DNA of 64,000 bases from Bacteroidales bacterium (lineage in GTDB: Bacteria > Bacteroidota > Bacteroidia > Bacteroidales > UBA932): positions 1-64,000 of the forward strand of contig JAFVQD010000020.1 in NCBI GenBank assembly GCA_017504965.1, read 5' to 3'. Shown here piece by piece: positions 16,673 through 25,725 of this stretch. Below the pieces are notes generated by a model, which did no database searches, was not told where the DNA came from, and saw only the letters and a program-made list of their open reading frames with translations. Both the position numbers and the translations under genes were made by a program. Numbering within the stretch: the first letter of the stretch is position 1; each line of letters opens with the position of its first letter.

Positions 16673-17350
16673 TTAGCAGCAGATAACGCCGTTAGCTTTA
16701 AGACAAGCTACGATAGCTACAAGTGAGAAACCAACAAAGATGATAGTAGCGAATACGTAGCCGATAACTTTCAGACGTTTGATCCAGATGTCATTGTTCC
16801 AGCCGATGGTGTGAAGTGCACTCCAGAAACCGTGAGTAAGGTGGAACCAGACAGCTGCAAACCAGATCTCATAGATAACTACTACAAGTGGAGACTTGAA
16901 AGTCTCAAGAAGCAGTACGTTAGGATCAGCTAACTCTTCATGTGGAACACCCTGGAACTGAAGAAGCTGCATATCTGCCCAGAAGTGAGTCAAGTGGAAA
17001 CCAAGTACACCAAGAACGATGATACCAAGAACAAGCATATTCTTTGATGCCCAGTTGTCAGCAGCACCCTTGTGAGCAACAGCATATCTCTCTTTACCGC
17101 GTGCTTTCAAGTTGGTAGCTGAAAGGTAGAAACCATAAATGATGTGAATGATGAAACCAAATGCCAATACAGGTACCATAACGGTAACGATAGGCAAAGC
17201 CATAAAGTCACAACCTGCTTGGAAAGCTTCTTCGCTGATAAGCGAAAGGGCGTTAATTGTAAGGTGAAGAAGCAAGAATACGATCAGGAACAGACCTGAA
17301 ACACTCATGATAACCTTCTTACCAATCGATGAAGTAAAAATATTAGCCAT
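16673..17350 (-). CDS. sdhC: Succinate dehydrogenase/fumarate reductase cytochrome b subunit
   Basis: A 225-residue five-helix membrane protein of the single-subunit b558 family. It begins MANIFTSSIGKKVIMSVSG with His29 in the first helix (FLLLHLTINA), and later helices carry further histidines (for example HLTHFWAD, HLTHGFWSALH) that can bind two hemes. It anchors the flavoprotein and iron-sulfur subunits and exchanges electrons with menaquinone. In most Bacteroidota the A and B subunit genes follow directly. Here a terminator and the convergent hemW follow, so the gene stands alone. A TATATTTG element at 17384-17391 lies upstream. Confidence 0.93.
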   Translation of the reverse strand: MANIFTSSIGKKVIMSVSGLFLIVFLLLHLTINALSLISEEAFQAGCDFMALPIVTVMVPVLAFGFIIHIIYGFYLSATNLKARGKERYAVAHKGAADNWASKNMLVLGIIVLGVLGFHLTHFWADMQLLQFQGVPHEELADPNVLLLETFKSPLVVVIYEIWFAAVWFHLTHGFWSALHTIGWNNDIWIKRLKVIGYVFATIIFVGFSLVAIVACLKANGVICC

Positions 17351-17383
17351 TTCTAATTAATCTATAGTTTTAGTTTTATTCTG

Positions 17384-17431
17384 CAAATATAACCTCTTAC
17401 TTGGTATTTTCATAATCTTTGGTTACTTTTG
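17384..17431. promoter_or_regulatory. Divergent promoters of sdhC and pyrH
   Basis: Minus-strand TATATTTG (17384-17391) precedes sdhC. Plus-strand TACTTTTG (17424-17431) precedes pyrH, with a TTGG near 17401 at the right distance for the -33 element. Both fit the Bacteroidota consensus. Confidence 0.6.
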
Positions 17432-17454
17432 TTAATCACTTTTTTTAACAAACT

Positions 17455-18171
17455 ATGAAACAGGAGCTAAAATATAAGAGAATTCTCCTTAAACTCAGTG
17501 GTGAAAGCCTTGGAGGTGAAGAGGGGAAAGGGATAAATGAGAAAGTTATGGCAGATTATGCCGAAGAGATCGCACAGGTGTGCAAAATGGGTGTTCAGGT
17601 GGCTATCGTAATAGGTGGCGGCAATATTTTCAGAGGCCTTTCCGGTGTGGGTAAAGGGTTTGACAGAGTCAGAGGGGACCAGATGGGTATGCTCGCTACT
17701 GTCATTAACAGTATTGGTCTCTCTATGGCTATCAAAAGTGCCGGTGTGGATGCAGAGGTCTTTACATCTACCCCTATGAAGCCTATAGCAGAATATTATG
17801 TGAGAGACAAGGCAGTCGAGCTTCTTGAAAGAGGAAAGGTAGCTATCATTGCCGGTGGCACAGGAAATCCTTTCTTTACTACAGACTCAGCATCAGCGTT
17901 AAGGGCTTGTGAGATAGGGGCTTGCGCTCTCCTTAAAGGTACCAGAGTGGATGGTGTATATACCGCTGACCCTGAAAAGGACCCTACAGCGACAAGATAT
18001 ACCATATTGTCATACGAAAAGGCTTTGAGTGACAACCTTAAAATTATGGACTCGACAGCTTTCGCCCTATGTAAAGACAATAAGATGCCTATCATCGTTT
18101 TCGATGTGAACAAGAAAGGTAATCTTACCAAGCTTGTCACAGGAGAGGACGTCGGCACTTTGGTTTGTTAG
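17455..18171 (+). CDS. pyrH: UMP kinase
   Basis: A 238-residue amino-acid-kinase-fold UMP kinase. Visible features are the N-terminal KRILLKLSGESL, the glycine-rich IVIGGGNIFRG and the C-terminal-half GTGNPFFTTDSAS. It phosphorylates UMP to UDP with ATP and is distinct from the eukaryotic type. Length is normal. It is followed 27 bases later by frr, the classic pyrH-frr pairing. Confidence 0.97.
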   Translation: MKQELKYKRILLKLSGESLGGEEGKGINEKVMADYAEEIAQVCKMGVQVAIVIGGGNIFRGLSGVGKGFDRVRGDQMGMLATVINSIGLSMAIKSAGVDAEVFTSTPMKPIAEYYVRDKAVELLERGKVAIIAGGTGNPFFTTDSASALRACEIGACALLKGTRVDGVYTADPEKDPTATRYTILSYEKALSDNLKIMDSTAFALCKDNKMPIIVFDVNKKGNLTKLVTGEDVGTLVC

Positions 18172-18198
18172 TGAATAATCAATTAATATTAAAAATAT

Positions 18199-18756
18199 AT
18201 GGAAGCAAAAGAGATAATCGCTGCTGCGAAAGATAAAATGGCCAATGCTATCGAGCACTTGGATTCTGAACTTAAAAATTTCAGGGCAGGTAAAGCCAAT
18301 ACAGCTATTTTCAATAACGTAATGGTTAACTATTACGGTTCACCTACACCGGTTCCACAGGTGGCAAGTATTACAGCACCTGATGCCAGAACTATGCTGA
18401 TCCAGCCTTGGGAGAAAAATATGATCGCCCCTATCGAGAAGGCTATTATGGATGCAAATCTGGGCTTTACACCTCAGAATAATGGTGAGCAGATCCGTAT
18501 CAATATCCCACCTTTGACAGAGGAGCGTCGTAAAGAGCTTGTTAAGAAAGCTAAAGGTGAGGGTGAGAATGCTAAAATCTCTATCAGAAATGCACGCAAA
18601 GATGGTATCGATATGCTAAAGAAAGCACAGAAGGACGGTATGCCTGAGGATGTGGTAAAAGACTCTGAAGGTGTTATCCAGAAAGATGTGGATGCATTCA
18701 ATAAGAAAGTGGACGAGCTTCTTGCAGCCAAAGAGAAAGAGATTATGACAGTGTAA
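18199..18756 (+). CDS. frr: Ribosome recycling factor
   Basis: A 185-residue ribosome recycling factor. The family segment NFRAGKANTAIF and the C-terminal helices rich in charged residues are clear, as is ERRKELVKKAK. With EF-G it splits post-termination ribosomes. It closes the pyrH-frr operon and is followed by a strong terminator. Confidence 0.97.
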   Translation: MEAKEIIAAAKDKMANAIEHLDSELKNFRAGKANTAIFNNVMVNYYGSPTPVPQVASITAPDARTMLIQPWEKNMIAPIEKAIMDANLGFTPQNNGEQIRINIPPLTEERRKELVKKAKGEGENAKISIRNARKDGIDMLKKAQKDGMPEDVVKDSEGVIQKDVDAFNKKVDELLAAKEKEIMTV

Positions 18757-18771
18757 GTGTCAGTATAATAG

Positions 18772-18807
18772 AAAAAAAGGTGCATTCTTGATGAGTGCAC
18801 CTTTTTT
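18772..18807. terminator. Bidirectional terminator after frr
   Basis: AAAAAAAGGTGCATTC (18772-18787) and GAGTGCACCTTTTTT (18793-18807) form a GC-containing stem flanked by A and T runs on both sides. It can terminate frr and the convergent barrel gene. Confidence 0.85.
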
Positions 18808-18822
18808 ATTTCTTATTGGGGA

Positions 18823-20226
18823 TTAGAACAAATAACCGGTGTTGATATAGAACGCTCCGTTACCGTCCTGTTTGTTGAGTGGTTTGCCATACTCGAATGC
18901 TACGATAAAGTTCTGGTTCATAATGAAGCGGAGACCTGCACCGACTGTGGCGTGAAGTGCATCGAAGTGGTTAGTGCCATATGTGGTGCTCTGAGCCATA
19001 TAGTCATCATACTCTTTCTTGGCAGCCATATAAAGGGCTGGGGTGCTGAAATCTGTAATATCTTTCTTGAATGACATATCGTATGGTCTTACTGCTATGG
19101 CTCCATCAGAGAAAGCTGTGATGGAGAAAGCTATATTCTGTTTGAAGAGCTGGAAATCTACAAATTTCCATCTTAGCTCAGCGTTGTAGAAAGCCACATC
19201 GAGGGCCTGCACCCTATTACGCATCATACCGCGGACAGTCCTGTATCCACCCATACCGTCTCTGTCGTATGAAGAGCCGAACATCGAGAAGAATGGGAGT
19301 ACATAGAATGGGGCGCTTTCACCCATCGTTCCCTGATAATTCAGTCTGTATGCCAGAGTGAGCTTTTTCATCACCAGCGGGATATAGTGTCGGAAGGTGA
19401 AGCTGTATCTGTAGTAAGGATTTGATGTCCCCAGCCATTTGGGGGCAAGGATAGCGTGACCCTCTATCCAAAGACCTTTGTTTGGGGAGTTCTCCACATC
19501 GCGGGTATCGTACATAAGTCCGAGTTTGAGGCCGCTGTTGATACCTCCGCCATCCTCTTCGTCTGAAATGATACCCCAGGTGCGGTATTGTTCATAGAGT
19601 GTAGGCATCTCATCGGGATACATCTTTTCGGGGTCTTTCCCTTTGTTCACTTTTACACGGTCGATAGCACCCTGTCTGAACCAATTGAACATATAACCGG
19701 CTTCCCAGTAGAATTTGTCTTTTATGATCTCACCTGTGAAGTCTGCTTTGGCGATAAGGTGTGTTCTGGCGGTCTTGTAGTATGGGCTGAACAGGTAACT
19801 CTGCGGATCATTTTTACCCTGTGCCACCCTTTCGTGGTCATAGTATGACTGGTATCCGTTGAAGCCGTAGAAGTCAAGGGCCTTGTCGTTGATAAGGACT
19901 ACACCGGGAGAGAATCTTACACCGGGGATAAGGCTCTTGGTGTCGTATGTAAGTACATAAAGTTGGGACCCTTTGGTAAAGAATGATGCCTCCATATACC
20001 ACTGTGAGTATGGGTTCGGATATGTAGCACCATCACCGAAGTCGTATATATTCAGAAGTGCGCCGGCCTGAAACCCTTTGTCGGCATCAAATGCCACTAC
20101 AGGGAGGGGGCCAAGGTTTATACCTTTTTTAATAATCTCTTTTTTCTCCTGTGCAGAGAGTCCAAGGGCTACTAAAACGGTAACAAGGGTTATGAGAGTT
20201 CTTTTCATAGTCTTTGATGCTGTCAT
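18823..20226 (-). CDS. Omp85/BamA-like outer-membrane protein
   Basis: A 467-residue protein with a signal peptide (cleavage near LSA-QEKK). The barrel resembles the surface-antigen (BamA/TamA) C-terminal domain but has no POTRA repeats. The late segment GYRTVRGMMRNRVQALDVAFYNAELRWKF is typed here only by its short RGMMRN loop and strand pattern, which match the family. The C-terminus YINTGYLF ends in an aromatic residue. The start ATG overlaps the upstream stop as TAATG (coupled); an inner ATG at 20208 begins a more compact signal peptide. It is the third gene of an acyltransferase - BASS transporter - barrel run. Cargo is unknown. Confidence 0.75.
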   Translation of the reverse strand: MTASKTMKRTLITLVTVLVALGLSAQEKKEIIKKGINLGPLPVVAFDADKGFQAGALLNIYDFGDGATYPNPYSQWYMEASFFTKGSQLYVLTYDTKSLIPGVRFSPGVVLINDKALDFYGFNGYQSYYDHERVAQGKNDPQSYLFSPYYKTARTHLIAKADFTGEIIKDKFYWEAGYMFNWFRQGAIDRVKVNKGKDPEKMYPDEMPTLYEQYRTWGIISDEEDGGGINSGLKLGLMYDTRDVENSPNKGLWIEGHAILAPKWLGTSNPYYRYSFTFRHYIPLVMKKLTLAYRLNYQGTMGESAPFYVLPFFSMFGSSYDRDGMGGYRTVRGMMRNRVQALDVAFYNAELRWKFVDFQLFKQNIAFSITAFSDGAIAVRPYDMSFKKDITDFSTPALYMAAKKEYDDYMAQSTTYGTNHFDALHATVGAGLRFIMNQNFIVAFEYGKPLNKQDGNGAFYINTGYLF

Positions 20227-21188
20227 TATTTGTTAATAGAGGATCTTCTGAAACCTGTGGCTACAGTGAGACCGGACACGATATGCCATACGCCCCACCA
20301 GGCTGTGACAAGGAGCATTCCGCCATACTGGTGATGCCAAATCTCAGGAGGGAAGATTACAGGGTTGAATAGAAGTACCAGACCCAGCCCCGAGTTCTGT
20401 ATACCTACCTCGATGGTGAGTGATCTTCTGTCTATGGCAGGTCTTTTGAACAATGCACCTCCACCATAGCCAAGTCCAAGTGCGCAAGCGTTGTGGATAA
20501 GGACGATGAAGAATATATAGATGATATTGTCGATGAATATCTGGAAGTTCTGTGCAAATGCGATAATCACCATACCGAAGAATACCACAATAGAGAGTAC
20601 CTGGAAAGGTTTCATGATTTTCTCAGTGGCCTTTGGATAGTATTTGGCGAAAAGCATACCGAGGACGATAGGGATACCCAGGAGGATAAGAACCTGACCG
20701 AACATAGGGAGGAACGGAATCACAAGTTCGGGAACATCTCCGGCTATACTTACAGTCCTGTAGTAGAGGTTTCCCCATAGGAAGAAGTTAAGAGGTGTGA
20801 TAAATGTGGCAAATGCAGATGTGATGGCGGTCATACTTACAGAGAGCTCCACATTTCCTTTTGCAAAAGAGGACATAAAGTTTGAGATATTGCCGCCGGG
20901 GCAGGATGACACCAGGATCATACCCAAAGCTACCATAGGGGTGATCCAGTTGTTCATAAGGATCGCCAGAAGGGTGGTGAGTGCAGGGAGACATACCCAT
21001 TGGAGGACAAGACCTACAATCAGCGATTTGGGATTTTTGAACACATCTTTGAATGTGTCAAGCTTGATGCCTAAGGCTACACCGAACATAATGAAGGCCA
21101 GGAGAATATTTACTATGGTGGTCCCACCCTGACCGAAGTTGATGGTAAGGTCACTCAAACTTTCGAGTTGTTCTTTCATTCCGTTCAT
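20226..21188 (-). CDS. Bile acid:sodium symporter family transporter
   Basis: A 320-residue inner-membrane protein with about nine to ten hydrophobic segments. The BASS-family core motif is seen in SSCPGGNISNFMSSFAKGN, and a second crossing region occurs in IEVGIQNSGLGLVLLF. Such proteins move organic anions with sodium: bile acids in animals, and pantoate, pyruvate or others in plants and bacteria. The substrate cannot be read here. It lies 12 bases after the acyltransferase and is coupled by TAATG to the Omp85-like gene. Confidence 0.9.
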   Translation of the reverse strand: MNGMKEQLESLSDLTINFGQGGTTIVNILLAFIMFGVALGIKLDTFKDVFKNPKSLIVGLVLQWVCLPALTTLLAILMNNWITPMVALGMILVSSCPGGNISNFMSSFAKGNVELSVSMTAITSAFATFITPLNFFLWGNLYYRTVSIAGDVPELVIPFLPMFGQVLILLGIPIVLGMLFAKYYPKATEKIMKPFQVLSIVVFFGMVIIAFAQNFQIFIDNIIYIFFIVLIHNACALGLGYGGGALFKRPAIDRRSLTIEVGIQNSGLGLVLLFNPVIFPPEIWHHQYGGMLLVTAWWGVWHIVSGLTVATGFRRSSINK

Positions 21189-21200
21189 AAAGTAATAAGT

Positions 21201-22541
21201 TTAGTTTATGCTTTTATTATAGAGTTCCCTCACTTTCCTAACCATTTTGATGAGAGATCTGTTATTTATATACTTGATATCAGATATCATAATTCTCAGA
21301 AGTCTGTATGCATCCTGTGCTGCGATAGAGGCGGGGATAGTGAGAATCCAGGCGGCCAGTGCCCACTCCCAGGGGAGGAGACAGAAAGCGAGGACAGCGT
21401 ATATGATGAGAATAATCGGCCACAAGAGTAGGGTGGCTACATATCTTACTGAGTTATAGAATGCTCTGTCCTTGAATTTTGAGAGCAGAAAACCGACGAC
21501 TCCGGTCAGAGGGAGAGTCACGATTCCTGCTGCCAGTGTGTATGGCAGTGTTACCAGGAATATGAGATTTTTCAAAAGGTTAGTGTAGAACGGACGTTTT
21601 ACCACTAACGATGAGAGGCTGATTCCCGCTTTTGATCTGGCATCGTGTACCTTTTTGGCGTATGTCAGAAGCTCTTCTGCCCTTTCGGGATTCTCCTGAC
21701 GGAGTTTCTGGATCTGGGCCACGATCTCCTTGTTGCAGGCATATCTGGTGGTCAGTTCTCTCTTTTTGACCCCATTTTTGCGGGCATACTCCTTAGCGTA
21801 TTGGTTGTTCATTATGGCGCACAGTTCGTATGTGGCATCATAATGCTCGTCATCGGGGATATATACGATATTCTCCTTCATCCTCTGGCTGAGGACCTCT
21901 TTCATCTCATTGATCACGACAGGGGTAGGCTCATCTGTACGCGAAGCGAGGAACTCTTTTACATTTATAGGTTCACCCACCTGTACCAGTACAGTGGAGC
22001 GGAATCGGAAGAAGTTGCCGTATTCCAGACCGAGCGGCACGATATACAGAGGGGCTTTCTCTCCGAGAAGTTCCTGTGTCTGGATGGCTATTCTGAAAAT
22101 ACCCTTTCCGAGTGGAAGAAGTGAATGTTTGGCCCTGTGTGTACCCTCGGGCAATATGCAGAACGGAACTTTGTCCAGCAGGACGTCTATAGACTTCTGG
22201 ATGGTGTCATCGTTCTTCTTTACCTCAGACACTCCGTCTCTGATTCGCATTATGGGCATAATCTTCAGGAAGTGGAAGATCTTCGCGAGGATGGGAATTT
22301 TGAAAAGGTCGGCTCTGGCTACAAACACTGTAGGCTCTTTTTTGCGGCCCAGAACTACCAGCGCATCCATAAGTGCGTTGGCGTGGTTGGGGGCGAGAAT
22401 GACAGCGCCGTCAGTAGGGATCTTCTCCAGACCGATATATTTTATCTCTTTGAAAGAGCGGTACAACATAAAGTCTACATAATACCTCAGGATATTATAC
22501 AAACTGTCTGTGTCTTGGATTTTCCTCTTTCTTTTGGCCAT
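21201..22541 (-). CDS. Glycerol-3-phosphate/lysophosphatidate acyltransferase family protein
   Basis: A 446-residue PlsC-type acyltransferase. The catalytic block is APNHANALMDAL (H53, D59), the HX5D spacing seen in a branch with the yeast Gat1/Gat2 enzymes instead of HX4D. The glycerol-phosphate-binding block is LPEGTHR (130-136). A C-terminal half carries two to three membrane helices (about 335-410). It probably acylates a phospholipid precursor at the inner membrane. It is the first gene of a three-gene run with the BASS transporter and an outer-membrane barrel. Confidence 0.85.
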   Translation of the reverse strand: MAKRKRKIQDTDSLYNILRYYVDFMLYRSFKEIKYIGLEKIPTDGAVILAPNHANALMDALVVLGRKKEPTVFVARADLFKIPILAKIFHFLKIMPIMRIRDGVSEVKKNDDTIQKSIDVLLDKVPFCILPEGTHRAKHSLLPLGKGIFRIAIQTQELLGEKAPLYIVPLGLEYGNFFRFRSTVLVQVGEPINVKEFLASRTDEPTPVVINEMKEVLSQRMKENIVYIPDDEHYDATYELCAIMNNQYAKEYARKNGVKKRELTTRYACNKEIVAQIQKLRQENPERAEELLTYAKKVHDARSKAGISLSSLVVKRPFYTNLLKNLIFLVTLPYTLAAGIVTLPLTGVVGFLLSKFKDRAFYNSVRYVATLLLWPIILIIYAVLAFCLLPWEWALAAWILTIPASIAAQDAYRLLRIMISDIKYINNRSLIKMVRKVRELYNKSIN

Positions 22542-22592
22542 AAAAAATGGGTTTAGGTTAGTGTTTAAAGGTAAAAGGTTTTACTATACACA

Positions 22593-22624
22593 TAAAGAAA
22601 ATAGGGGGGAATGTACTCCCCCCT
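22593..22624 (-). terminator. Terminator after pgk
   Basis: AGGGGGG (22603-22609) and CCCCCCT (22618-22624) form a strong stem with an 8-base loop. On the minus strand it is followed by ATTTTCTTT (22593-22602). It would end the pgk transcript before the acyltransferase operon. Confidence 0.8.
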
Positions 22625-22636
22625 TAATAAATCTTA

Positions 22637-23887
22637 TTATTCGCGGATAGCTTTGATACCTGGAAGTTCGATACCTTCAAGGTACTCAAGCATAGCACCA
22701 CCGCCGGTAGATACATAGCTTACTTTGTCAGAGTAGCCCATCTGGGTCACTGCTGCCACAGAGTCACCACCGCCTACAAGTGTAAATGCACCTGCTTCAG
22801 TAGCCTCTTTAAGGATCTGTGCGATGGCATTGGTGCCTTTGGCGAAGTTAGGCATCTCGAATGCACCTACAGGACCGTTCCAAAGGATGGTCTTTGAGCT
22901 GAGAAGTACATCTTTCCAAGCCTCTACGCTTGATGGGGCGGCGTCCATACCTTCATATTCATCAGGAATCTCAGTGGCAGGGCAGACTATGGTGTTGGCG
23001 TCATTGCTGAAGGCGTCAGCTGCCACTACCTCTCCAGGAAGGAGAATTTTAACACCTTTCTTGGCAGCTGTATCAAGAATACGCAGTGCCAGTTCCTGCT
23101 GATCATCTTCGCATAATGATTTGCCGATCTTGCCACCCTGGGCTTTCTTGAATGTGTAGGCCATACCACCACCGATAATCATATTGTCCACAAGGTCAAG
23201 CAAGTGCTCGATGATACCGATTTTCGATGACACTTTTGCTCCGCCAAGGATAGCGGTAAGTGGTCTCTCAGGATTTCCAAGCACTTTGTCGATGGCTTTG
23301 ATCTCACCCTCCATAACATAACCGAACATCTTGTCGTTAGGGAAGTACTTGGCGATAAGTGCTGTAGATGCGTGAGCCCTGTGGGCTGTACCGAAAGCGT
23401 CATTGATGTAGCAGTCAGCGTATGAAGCCAGCACTTTGGTGAACTCTTTCTGGCTCTCTTTTACAGCAGCTTTGGCAGCTTTTTTCTCTTCGTCGGTAGC
23501 ATCCTCTGCCAAACCTCTTGGTTTGCCCTCTTCCTCAGCATAGAAGCGGAGGTTTTCAAGAAGGAGTACCTCTCCGGGTTTAAGGGCAGCAGCCTGCTCT
23601 TGTGCTTTCTGGCAGTCATCTGCAAACTGGATTTTTACACCCAAAAGCTCTTCGACTCTGTAGATGATATGTTTGAGTGAGTATTTCTCTGTAACTCCTT
23701 TTGGACGACCAAGGTGTGACATTACGATAAGTGAACCGCCACCGGCAAGGACTTTTTTAAGTGTGGGGATAGCAGCACGGATACGTGTGTCGTCTGTAAT
23801 TTCGAATTTGTCATTCAATGGAACATTAAAATCGACCCTTACGATGGCTTTCTTTCCATTGAAATTGTAGTCACTGATGTTTTGCAT
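22637..23887 (-). CDS. pgk: Phosphoglycerate kinase
   Basis: A 416-residue phosphoglycerate kinase. The N-terminal VRVDFNVPL, the substrate loop MSHLGRPKG and the C-terminal nucleotide loop GGGDSVAAV are all present. It converts 1,3-bisphosphoglycerate and ADP to 3-phosphoglycerate and ATP in glycolysis. It is a single-gene transcript with its own TACTTTTG promoter element (23924-23931) and terminator. Confidence 0.98.
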   Translation of the reverse strand: MQNISDYNFNGKKAIVRVDFNVPLNDKFEITDDTRIRAAIPTLKKVLAGGGSLIVMSHLGRPKGVTEKYSLKHIIYRVEELLGVKIQFADDCQKAQEQAAALKPGEVLLLENLRFYAEEEGKPRGLAEDATDEEKKAAKAAVKESQKEFTKVLASYADCYINDAFGTAHRAHASTALIAKYFPNDKMFGYVMEGEIKAIDKVLGNPERPLTAILGGAKVSSKIGIIEHLLDLVDNMIIGGGMAYTFKKAQGGKIGKSLCEDDQQELALRILDTAAKKGVKILLPGEVVAADAFSNDANTIVCPATEIPDEYEGMDAAPSSVEAWKDVLLSSKTILWNGPVGAFEMPNFAKGTNAIAQILKEATEAGAFTLVGGGDSVAAVTQMGYSDKVSYVSTGGGAMLEYLEGIELPGIKAIRE

Positions 23888-23923
23888 TTCTGTATAAATT
23901 TTATTTTAAAACATATATCGGTG

Positions 23924-23962
23924 CAAAAGTACGAAAAAAGTGCCAAAAATACCCTATCTTTG
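23924..23962. promoter_or_regulatory. Divergent promoters of pgk and the rRNA methyltransferase
   Basis: Minus-strand TACTTTTG (23924-23931) serves pgk with a leader of about 30 bases. Plus-strand TATCTTTG (23955-23962) serves the methyltransferase at 23979 with a leader of about 10 bases. Both match TAnnTTTG. Confidence 0.6.
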
Positions 23963-23978
23963 GAGTTAGTTTTTAATT

Positions 23979-24893
23979 ATGATACTACAAGCACCATCAC
24001 CTTCGTGGAAGGACTATGAATTGATAGACTCAGGTAACTTTGAGAAACTTGAGCGTTTCGGCCAGTTTGTTCTGGCCCGTCCCGAGCCAAAAGCCCTTTG
24101 GGATAAGGCTCTGAGCGACAAAGAGTGGGCATCCAGGGCCCATACAAGATTTACTACCGGTGCCGGTTTCGGCAAGGCCGGAAAGGAGGACAGCGGCACC
24201 TGGACTATGCTTAAAAAAATGCCGGAGCAGTGGCTGATAAATTACAACGGACCCTCATCTTTCAAGTTGAGGCTGGGGCTCACATCTTTCAAACACGTGG
24301 GTGTTTTCCCCGAGCAGGCTCCCAACTGGGACTATATCTCCTCTCAGGTGAGAAGGCTGAAAGAGGATCCCGCTTTTACCCAGGCACCCCCTAAGGTGCT
24401 GAACCTCTTCGCCTATACGGGCGCCGCCTCGCTCGCCGCCAAGTGCGCCGGTGCGGATGTTACCCACCTGGATTCTGTAAGGCAGGTGGTTACCTGGGCC
24501 AGGGGCAATATGGAATTCTCCAAGCTGGACAATATCCGCTGGGTGGTAGAGGATGCCCTCAAATTTGTGAAGAGGGAGGCCAAGAGGGGCAATACCTACA
24601 ACGGCCTGATCCTCGATCCCCCTGCTTATGGCCACGGCCCCGACGGAGAGAAATGGAAACTGGACGAGTGCCTGTTTGAGCTTCTGCAGGGGTGCAGCAA
24701 AATACTCGCCCCGGAGCACAGTTTTATGGTCCTCAACCTATACTCAAACGGTTACTCCGCTATGCTGGCCGATACCCTCGTAAAATGTGCTGTAGGGGAT
24801 AAAGGCAAGAGGACATCAGGAGAGCTGATGCTCAATGACAATTTCGGAAGATCACTTCCACTTAGTGTATTTACAAGACTGGAAATTAAGTAA
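23979..24893 (+). CDS. Class I SAM-dependent (rRNA) methyltransferase
   Basis: A 304-residue methyltransferase. Motif I is VLNLFAYTGAASLAA, and the catalytic-type motif IV is ILDPPAYGHGP, close to the RlmI/RlmK family of 23S rRNA cytosine or guanine methyltransferases. It lacks the N-terminal PUA domain of RlmI, so the precise target is open. It ends 1 base before the lgt start, with which it is co-transcribed. Confidence 0.82.
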   Translation: MILQAPSPSWKDYELIDSGNFEKLERFGQFVLARPEPKALWDKALSDKEWASRAHTRFTTGAGFGKAGKEDSGTWTMLKKMPEQWLINYNGPSSFKLRLGLTSFKHVGVFPEQAPNWDYISSQVRRLKEDPAFTQAPPKVLNLFAYTGAASLAAKCAGADVTHLDSVRQVVTWARGNMEFSKLDNIRWVVEDALKFVKREAKRGNTYNGLILDPPAYGHGPDGEKWKLDECLFELLQGCSKILAPEHSFMVLNLYSNGYSAMLADTLVKCAVGDKGKRTSGELMLNDNFGRSLPLSVFTRLEIK

Positions 24894-24894
24894 G

Positions 24895-25719
24895 ATGAAT
24901 CTGTTATCTGTAATATGGGATATGGACCCTGTGCTGGTGAGCCTGGGACCTCTGGAGATAAGATACTACTCACTACTGTTTGTGACAGGACTTTATCCTC
25001 TGGGATACTGGATCGTAAAACAGTTCTACAAGAGGGAGGGGGTCTCTGCAGACCTTCTCGAACCGCTTCTGTATGCCCTTTTTATCGGTACTCTGGTGGG
25101 TGCCAGACTGGGGCACTGCCTCTTCTATGACCCCTGGTACTATCTGGCTCAGCCGGTGGAGATATTGAAAGTGTGGGAGGGGGGACTCGCATCGCACGGA
25201 GGAGCCATAGGGTGTGTGATCGCCATATACTGGTATGCAAAAAAATATGGGAAAAAGGTCGGTTTCGATTTCTGGTGGGTAGTGGACAGAGTGGTGATAG
25301 CCACCTGCTTTGCAGGGTGTCTGATCCGTCTGGGCAATCTCTGCAACTCGGAGATCTATGGCAATCCTACTGACCTCCCCTGGGGATTTATATTTACCCT
25401 CAGAGGTGAGACTGTCCCAAAGCACCCTACACAGCTCTACGAGGCTCTGAGTTACCTGATCCTGGGTGTGTCGCTCCTTCTGCTCTATATCAAGAGGCTG
25501 GACAAGCTATACAGGGCGGAGATCTTCGGAATATTCTTCATCGTACTGTTCGGTATGAGGTTTCTTATAGAGTTTGTAAAAGAGCCTCAGGAGGCATTTG
25601 AGCAGGGGATGGTTCTGAATATGGGGCAGTGGCTAAGTGTCCCTTTCATTGTGGCTGGAATAGCGATTCTGGTGATGGCGTTTGTCAGGAAGGTCCCTTG
25701 CAGAATAGTTAAAAAATAA
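24895..25719 (+). CDS. lgt: Prolipoprotein diacylglyceryl transferase
   Basis: A 274-residue polytopic enzyme with seven hydrophobic segments. It moves a diacylglyceryl group from phosphatidylglycerol to the lipobox cysteine. Signature parts are WEGGLASHGGAIG (H101) and RLGNLCNSEIYG (R145 on), the Bacteroidota form of the Lgt signature. The ATG at 24895 was chosen because it directly follows the previous stop and begins the first membrane region. Its substrates in this window include the lipoproteins at 4887, 27027, 32935 and 53444. Confidence 0.95.
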   Translation: MNLLSVIWDMDPVLVSLGPLEIRYYSLLFVTGLYPLGYWIVKQFYKREGVSADLLEPLLYALFIGTLVGARLGHCLFYDPWYYLAQPVEILKVWEGGLASHGGAIGCVIAIYWYAKKYGKKVGFDFWWVVDRVVIATCFAGCLIRLGNLCNSEIYGNPTDLPWGFIFTLRGETVPKHPTQLYEALSYLILGVSLLLLYIKRLDKLYRAEIFGIFFIVLFGMRFLIEFVKEPQEAFEQGMVLNMGQWLSVPFIVAGIAILVMAFVRKVPCRIVKK

Positions 25720-25725
25720 AAAATT

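Noticed and set aside
18823..20226. Barrel gene as BamA or TamA itself
   Set aside because: It has no POTRA domains and is far shorter than either protein; only the barrel resembles the family.
21910..22482. 190-residue open frame on the plus strand
   Set aside because: Antisense to the acyltransferase gene, whose catalytic motifs are intact on the other strand.
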